From Pisolithus tinctorius (lineage: Eukaryota > Basidiomycota > Agaricomycetes > Boletales > Pisolithaceae), in contig JANFAH010000003.1 in NCBI GenBank assembly GCA_024663395.1, positions 558,001 to 622,000 on the forward strand: a stretch of 64,000 nt of DNA, in the 5' to 3' direction. Shown here one piece after another: positions 57,431 through 64,000 of the stretch. The number at the start of each line of letters is the position of its first letter. Position 1 is the first letter of the stretch. The notes below the pieces were generated by a model, which saw nothing but the letters and a program-made list of their open reading frames with translations, was not told the origin of the DNA and ran no database searches. Both the position numbers and the translations under genes were made by a program.

Positions 57431-58891
57431 TTGGTGCTCCATAAGACACTGTTAGGTTGCCATAATTAAACGACTTTGGGATGTCACATTAGCCCACTTT
57501 GCCACCCCAAGCCAAGCTGTACTTACAGGTTATCGGCGGAGGGCAATTGTAGAGCTCCGGGCATATCGCAGGTAGGACCATCTGTGCCATCACAAAACTT
57601 TTCTTCCATCTCGTGTTTCATCGTACCATCACGATCCTGTGTCTACGCCCCGGCCAACTGCGAAGCGGCGAGGTTGCCCTTCCCGTCAACTTCTTTACAA
57701 AGGTCGCTGTAACTGGAAATTCATCTCTCGTTACCCGCGAATTCGCATCTCAGCATCCGATCCAAGTTCAGCGGGGAAGTCTGGTACATAGGAGAGCTTG
57801 CTGAGTAGTCCTTTGGTCGAAGGGAACATGGTTGCGTGACTATCAGGCATCCTCTTATCTGTAGAGTGCGCCCGGGGATCTATGGTGCAACCGTAAACAA
57901 GGTGGGACGGCGCCGATATCTTCTAGTGGCATACTTATCGTGCTGATCAACGTGATGACCAAAGGGACCTGCCTTGAAGCGTTGTCGATTCATGTCTTCC
58001 ATATCTTTGCGCAGACTGGCCTACCTGTGCAATCGATGTCCTGTGTTTGATGCGGCAGGCCCTTGCGAGTACTTGCAATCATTTCCCCACACGCACATCG
58101 AATCTTAGATCCGAGCGCCCTCCCATCAGCCTGACTCGTGCCAGGTGCATGCAGGTGCACGTTCAGGCCACTGCAGAGAAACTTGCAAACGTGACTGTTT
58201 TCAGCTGCTTTTTCACAGCCGTTGCCGGAGGCGTTTGGCCTACATACTTTCAGGGCGACTTGTTCAGCTTAATCTTGACGTACTTTCTCATCAAACTACT
58301 TGATGAGAACTTGACGGTGGCGCCCATCTGGTCATGTTTGAAGAGATCTGAGACTCTGCTCGGGTGATTCCACTAACTATTCATTCGTCCAAACCTCCAA
58401 TCGCTTGCTTTTTGGTTATCTCCTTCTCGCTCTGTAATATTGTTAATATTGCAGTCTGTGCTCCTGTTGATACACGAAAATTTTTCCGACAGGCCAATTA
58501 ACCTTTTGAGTGATAACCCTGCTATCGCAAAACACAAGCTCCAATTCAACATGTCATGAGAATTGTCGCATGGGACCTGGAAACGCAAAGCCCACAACAG
58601 AGGGTGTAAGTTTCGCGTCGCAACGTCGCACTTGCCCACTGAAGTGCTCGTTTGACAGAGACTGACATGGATAGATAAGGATACCGTAACCCATTGGATG
58701 ATGACATGTGTCCCACTTGGTCAGTTTTGGGCGCTAATAGCATCCTTATCGGACGACCATTTTCCCCTGCTGTGAAGTCTGCACCTGTGCCAACTAGTTT
58801 AAACAAGGCCAGTCCCGATGCTCGTGCAACTCCTCTTAACCCAATCTAAGTCACGTCTCACACTGCACCACCTTCTCGTTCCGCGTTCTCC
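57431..58891. other. 1.5 kb without a recognised gene
   Basis: Marks the right end of the array. A plus-strand frame (58047-58367) and minus frames near 58373-58806 are open but unrecognised. Confidence 0.4.
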
Positions 58892-60054
58892 ATGGCTCTT
58901 GTCCAGTCCCCTCGGTCCTCCCTCTTCTCAGTCCGTGATCCCTCAGCCCGTGATCCCTCAGTCCGCGATCCGTTCGTGAGTGCTATCGGCAACTGCCAGC
59001 CCTGGACTTTAAACTTCTAACTCTGCTCTCGCTTCAGATGTCGTCTGGAAGAGGAGGTTCTGGGAACATCCGTCGCCCGTCAGTGGGGCGCAGCTCACAA
59101 CCATCCATGGATGCCTCCGACGCCATCTCCTTACGCGAAAAAGAAGGCTCTTCGAGCAGGGTGGGTTCATCCATTTCCGAAGGAGTGCGCACTCTTGTAA
59201 CGGGAACATCTACAGTTTGTTTCTGTCGGTCGGGGCGGGTCCGGAAACATCCAACCACCTTCACCGGACTTAGCGGATCACCCTTTAACCGCCGCCATAC
59301 TCAGCGAGCATAGGGAGACGGAAAATCGTTATGAACAACAGATTCGCAAACATCACGCAGAGTCGAAGGTGGTGGTGAGTCCGATTTGTGACTACCCTAT
59401 ATGTGATTTTCATGGAATTATCCTTAGGCATCTTCCGGGAGGGGAGGCATGGGCAACATTAGTAACAGCCGTCGCTCAAAGTCAAGACCCCCTTGTTCCA
59501 CTTCGGGTCGGAAAGGCCTCCGCCAATCCTCCGAGCACACGGGTATTGACGCACTGTGAGTTTTTTTATGTGCGATTTCCGCTATTCCCATCGGGTAACC
59601 TCGATTTTGACCTTTAATTTCCAGCCATTTGATCAACAGTGAAAGTCTTACGAACGTCACGCCGGACGTCAGGGCCGAGGGCAGTTCGAGGTGTCGCGCT
59701 GAGTTCGGAGATAGTGCTCCGTGTTCTCCTACGTCACAAAACTTCCAACAAAGATCTAGGAAAAAGCGGAGCTTTCTCAAAATTTGGAAAAGATCTTCTC
59801 ATCTGCGACAATCCGTTCCCCCTCTTGAACGCTTCGACACCACCAACGATGATGACCAAAAAGATGCAGACTCGTCACTGGACTATCACAGTCTCCCTCC
59901 AGCCAGTACGAGTTGTCACTCCGGAGATAGAGCCTCAACGATCTCATCGTATTCTTCCTCCACGTCAAGGAGCACTATCTCAAGTCATATGAGTGTACAA
60001 TCCTTGCCCACACTTCCCGAAAATCGCGAGTATGTTTCTTTTTTGGATTTATGA
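58892..60054 (+). CDS. DUF3602 (PAR/GRGG-repeat) protein
   Basis: Exons about 58892-58975, 59038-59163, 59217-59370, about 59429-59556 and about 59625-60054, joined in consistent phase. Three GRGG-type repeats define the family: SSGRGGSGNIRRPS, VSVGRGGSGNIQPPSP (after an intron) and SSGRGGMGNIS. The N-terminus repeats SVRDP/SARDP three times from a 15-nt tandem repeat (58930-58972). A Lys/Arg-rich segment (QQRSRKKRSFLKIWKR) precedes a Ser-rich tail ending REYVSFLDL. Fungal DUF3602 proteins have no established function. An alternative start is ATG 59038. Confidence 0.8.
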
Positions 60055-60574
60055 TATATACCTCCTGCAGGATCGTTTTCTGCTCTTTTAGTGTATTGCT
60101 TACTGTATTGCCGTCTGACTGTATTGTTGACTGTTCTAAATTGTTTAGACAGGGTTCGGGTTCGTGGTCTGTTCATGTTTGAAAGCCGTCTTTCTCAGAT
60201 CGGCGCTGTGCCGGATCATTTGTAAGACGGGCGCTGTCGTTCGTTTGCTATCTATGACGCCCTAGATTTTGTTCCCGCAGATCTGTGGTACCTTGTCCCT
60301 TCTCTGGAATTCCCGTTCCGTCCTCGACGATACGGACACTAGTATTACCGTCCCTCCGTTTTTTCATCTATCATGTTTCGCGGAGTTGCTGGAGTTCGCC
60401 GCATTCACCAGAATTCTTTCCTCATTACTGCATAACCTCGCACAGTATGGGTGGAAGGTGATTGTGCGGCTCTCGGAGCTTGCTATATACCTGTACAGGA
60501 AGTGTGCTTCGTATGATTGATGTAATACTGCTCTATGTATGTGAGCATTGGGCACTGTTATCATCATCATTTAT

Positions 60575-60707
60575 CATACCTGGTTAGCCTCGTTCCCAGC
60601 GCAAGGCTCGAGGTGAATAGTTTCTCGCTACCCCAAGTATGGCGAAATGGAAGTTGCCTAGGAGCAACATAAATGACGTCTTCCACTGGTCCCACTAACC
60701 AGGTATG
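60575..60707. repeat. 13-bp perfect inverted repeat enclosing 107 bp
   Basis: CATACCTGGTTAG at 60575-60587 and its exact reverse complement CTAACCAGGTATG at 60695-60707. It could be a tiny MITE-like element; no clear target duplication. Confidence 0.6.
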
Positions 60708-61183
60708 CACAGTCGGATGACATGCGACACTACTAGTGAACTTGAGTAATGAATAGAGCGTACATAATAATCCCTACAAGTGGAATGAGATCAATTCCGA
60801 TCGCCTGTGCCTTTACGGTATGGAGGAAAAGATGTCGAAAGATCCCGAGTCATTGGATGATGACTCACGCAATTGCTCGACGCAGGGCCGGCGCGGGTGC
60901 CTCATTGAAGTCGTCTTATCTGTCGTGGTTCGTCGGTCCGTGGCGTCACGGTCCCTCCCGGCCATGTCAAGACGGGGTCGGATGCAGAAAATAGACGCCG
61001 ATATGCACTCCTATTTTCACGGCGATAACACCCAATATCTGTGGCGGGCTCGACATTCGCCACAAACCTGAATCTCTCAATAATATTGACAGATGCACAT
61101 GCGTGAACTCTTCGGGATGTCCGGGAGGTGATAATATATATAGATTTGCCAAGATCGATAATAGGTGTTATCTCAGAATAAGT

Positions 61184-61560
61184 GGTGACCAACCCTGCCT
61201 TTGAATTACACCGAGGACCCGGCTTCGAGTTAAGTGGAGGTCCCACGTGGAAGCACCCTAAAGTACCCCACACAGTACTAGCGCGGGTGCCGTAATCGAA
61301 GTTTTTTTCGAGATATCCCTAGGGTCATCAGGGACTCCCTGAGTCGCGTCGCGAGACCAGGACGTATTAGGATTAACAAGTGGAGGAAAGACCCTGCCTT
61401 TAGAACGAACCGAGAGCCCTTCTTCGAGCTGGAGGTTACGTGGAAACATTATAAAGCGCTCCACAGTACTAGTGCAGGTGTCATAAGCAAGGGATTCACT
61501 GTTATTGGTGAGAGTGAGATCTCCCTAGGGTCTTCAGGGACGCATCGCGAGAGCAGAACC
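61184..61560. repeat. imperfect tandem duplication, period about 199 bp
   Basis: Blocks ACCCTGCCTT, CACAGTACTAG, TCCCTAGGGTC and CGCGAGA occur in the same order in 61184-61370 and 61383-61555, with about 70% identity and small indels. Confidence 0.65.
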
Positions 61561-62942
61561 ACTGTTTCCCTGCATGCAGGGAAGTTTACCAGTGTTAGGA
61601 ACCACATATATAGTATGTTTACTAAAAGCTTACAAGACCTATGGTCATACCGGAATCATGTTGAGGGTTTAATATTCACACAGTAGCACGGCAGGCAACA
61701 GCCTAAGTGTGAGGTGCTCCAACTGAAGGCGAGGGCACTAACCAGTGCGACAATGTTCTATACCAACAGGGGCAACGGTATTACCAAACTATTAGCGTCC
61801 GCGGCGATGTGCAGTCAGCTCGCCACTGGCAGTCGTGACAATGAGTAAACAGTCAAGGTACCCACTGAGTCAGTAGCTCGAGTGCTGCAGATAACTAGAG
61901 AGCAATGATATTTGCTGCCAGCCCCAGGCACACACCCCTTGATGTAAATACATATTTGAGTTTGGCAACAGGTGATAAAAGGAGGTTACTTACCTCAGTG
62001 AGGGACAGATATTGAGAAGATACGACCCGTTTCGTCGAGGTCCCAGGCTTAAGTACGGCTTTGATATCCATTGACAGGCATGATGATAGTGGTTCCCAAG
62101 GTATGTTCAACGCAATCCCCTCTCAATGACAAGCGCGTCTCAGCCACCGCTACGGCAGAAACCCGTCCCCTGTGAAGAATGACCAATGGTTCTTACCCTT
62201 GAATCACCAACCCTGACGCCTCGAAATCATAAATGCGACTTTCTGACATACCTGTTCCCACCGCCGCCCGCCGCCGCTGGACCCAAGTTATGCCAGAACG
62301 GTCAGAGGCATTATGCGAGAATCCATATACACTCTGTTACAACTCACAAGATGTATTTCGCTTCCTGTCGAGGATGCGCTCGGGGGCACTCGGGGTGCGT
62401 GAATTCTGACATATCTTTCGGAAGACGAGCTCGGATTGGATAGTGTCTACAACAGTGTAACCTTGAGGAAGTTTTGTATTAGATCGCGTCCACTGAACGA
62501 CGCAGACCTGTGAGGCATGGCCTTGAATAAAAGCGGCAAGACAGCGCTCGTAATGTCGCAGTGATCATACCAGAGACCGCCAGTGGCTGCGAACAGTCTG
62601 TGCCAATGGTCAGTGTGGGTCAGTGTCACCCCATTTTAACTGCTGCTTCCCAGAAAACAACGGACGATCGTTGCTAGTGGGGCTCCCCCCCAGAGAATCC
62701 TAACTCCGCCCTCACCTTTCCGTCGCCGTACAATGCGCGATTGTCGGGTGTGTTTGCGAAGCAGCTGGATGTTACGAATATCAAGCATCTATGTATGTGC
62801 ACGATCTCCGGGACATAATAGTGTTGCCAGACAGCAGTATCTTCAAGAGCATTGCAACCCACGTTCTAAATGACCCAAAGGCAAACCTGATATCTGTGCC
62901 CCACAAATCTCTGAGCGCGCTATGCGACGGAGTAAGTCCTGA

Positions 62943-63710
62943 TCATCGCAGGGACGCTAAATATTGCTGTTTCGAGGTTCATAAAAATTTAAGTGACAAC
63001 TGAGAACTCGTTGACCCTCATCACTTACCGTTTCAGCATTGGCCACAGCTGCCGTGAACAGAGCAACCTGTTTCCAGCATTCCAATGGTGTCGATTCGTT
63101 CGACCTTTTTGTCGAAGTAAGACTTTGTAGGCACAAACGCATGTGAAAGTAACGAACGAGAGACATACCTATAACACGATACGACCGCATCACCTGCCTC
63201 CTTCACTGAGGGAAAGTCAACGAGCTGACGTCGCGCTTGGTATCTATCCACTTTCGCCCTAATCTCCTCCAAATCACCAATGAGCGTCGCGCTGTTCTTC
63301 GGCGGCGCTTCGCCTTCACCCTGAGGAACGCCGCCGCCATCTCCCGAAACCGAGTCAATCTCACGGTCGAGGTTTTCTCTCTCCAGAACCCGCTGAATTT
63401 CCTGCTGCACTTTTTCCTCTTCCGCACGAAGTGTTTGTATCTCGGCTTGGATGCGTGATCGTATGTGGTTGTCCAGGGCGGATTGCCGTTCTGGTGTCGT
63501 CTCCGGTGATGCCACACGGTCTGAGAGATAGTCCACTACATCCTGAGAGAACTTTTTGTCGTCCAAAGAGGGCAGTAAGAGTAAGAGAACACGGGCTAGC
63601 TGGTAAGAAGGGAATGAATGGCGGGTTTTAATAAGACATACCTCTACGGGTGTTCCGCTGTGAATAACTTTTGGCGCAGCAGCGTCTGTTTTAGACTGGG
63701 AAGCACCCAT
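62943..63710 (-). CDS. MIC19: MICOS complex subunit Mic19 (DUF1690 family)
   Basis: Minus-strand gene with about four exons. It starts MGASQSK, a good N-myristoylation signal as in Mic19 proteins. After intron 1 comes FSQDVVDYLSDRVASPE, then the long coiled-coil segment SALDNHIRSRIQAEI, LRAEEEKVQQEIQRVLEREN, and LEEIRAKVDRYQARRQL. The C-terminal module is AVVSCY, then after an intron TPLECWKQVALFTAAVANAE, and a last short exon QYLASLR with stop at 62943-62945. Two Cys (CY and CW) correspond to the positions expected in the C-terminal CHCH-like helix pair. Mic19 sits on the intermembrane side of the inner membrane and helps link Mic60 and Mic10 at cristae junctions. No disruption seen. Confidence 0.85.
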
Positions 63711-64000
63711 TTTTGTATTTTAGGTTGTTATTGGGACACTACGAAAGTCCAAGGCTGACGGTTGTACTTGTCGGAACACATTCGTGCCATGTAGTAGCAC
63801 CTGCTAATTTTGGCTAACGAATCCAGACATCACGTGAAGCTTACGGACCCGAACGACTCCGCCGAAATTTTCAGTAGTCACAACGGCAGTACTAAACGGT
63901 GAAGGCTAAAATTGACGTATGTACAGCGGTATCTGCACAAAGACCTGCTATTCTCATGAGGAAACTTTTTTAACTCCTCAGAGAATAATCATCTATTCGC
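63711..64000. other. region upstream of MIC19
   Basis: About 290 nt containing the presumed MIC19 promoter on the minus strand; no gene seen before the window ends. Confidence 0.4.

Larger units (their letters stand above)
60055..62942. other. 2.9 kb intergenic region with small repeats
   Basis: No supported gene. A plus frame at 62791-63003 and minus frames at 61895-62110 and 62447-62629 are unrecognised. Contains a 133-bp inverted-repeat element and a 199-bp imperfect tandem duplication. Confidence 0.4.

Noticed and set aside
58047..58367. Plus-strand open frame as a membrane or secreted protein
   Set aside because: Part of it is hydrophobic but there is no recognisable family, start context or exon partner; left as unassigned.
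62690..63003. BTB/POZ-like or other domain in the plus-strand frame near 62791
   Set aside because: Only superficial resemblance (DIIVLPDSS); no consistent fold motifs, and it overlaps the 3' end of MIC19 on the other strand.

Overview
The window looks like nuclear DNA of a basidiomycete fungus, most likely an agaricomycete. Coding exons are separated by many short GT-AG introns of about 45-80 nt. Several families are typical of this group: a PsiD/PSD-type decarboxylase, a purple acid phosphatase, a type I metacaspase, a ULD_2-like ubiquitin-fold protein, a DUF3602 'GRGG' repeat protein and MICOS subunit Mic19. No database search was possible; family calls rest on motifs read in the translated exons.

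Left part (1-25 kb) is ordinary gene space. It holds, on the + strand, a PSD/tryptophan-decarboxylase-like gene, the E2 subunit of branched-chain 2-oxoacid dehydrogenase (two apparent frameshifts), an acid phosphatase and a metacaspase. These are followed by a decayed minus-strand ULD-type gene, a very large Ser-rich protein (+) and a Pro/Ser-rich protein (-). These genes have no obvious shared pathway.

Middle part (25.3-57.4 kb) is a segmentally duplicated array. Each full unit (about 4-4.8 kb) carries a minus-strand gene 'X' (conserved but of unknown function), a plus-strand small secreted Cys-rich, Ser/Thr-rich protein ('SSP'), and a short coding-looking 3' tail ('Z'). There are five X copies and four SSP copies. 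Copies 2-4 share deletions that copy 1 lacks.

The array is broken by mobile DNA. A complete 13.3-kb LTR retrotransposon (element A, Ty3/gypsy-like, 157-bp identical LTRs, minus strand) sits in a putative Z exon. Inside its RNase H region lies a second complete LTR element (element B, 7.1 kb, 465-bp LTRs differing at one base). Element B has one 1,724-codon ORF with a gag-like start, about ten degenerate repeat modules and an in-frame fragment resembling ERG26 (sterol C-4 decarboxylase), but no recognisable protease, reverse transcriptase or integrase. It is the most unusual object in the window: a non-autonomous gag-type element that seems to have captured a host sterol gene fragment. A 625-bp MITE with 67-bp inverted repeats and a completely CpG-free block of about 860 bp are further insertions in the array.

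Right part (57.4-64 kb) returns to gene space, with a DUF3602 gene (+) and Mic19 (-) separated by about 2.9 kb that contains only small repeats. Several genes are disrupted by single-base indels. This is either real decay or residual sequencing error, and it should be kept in mind when using the gene models.
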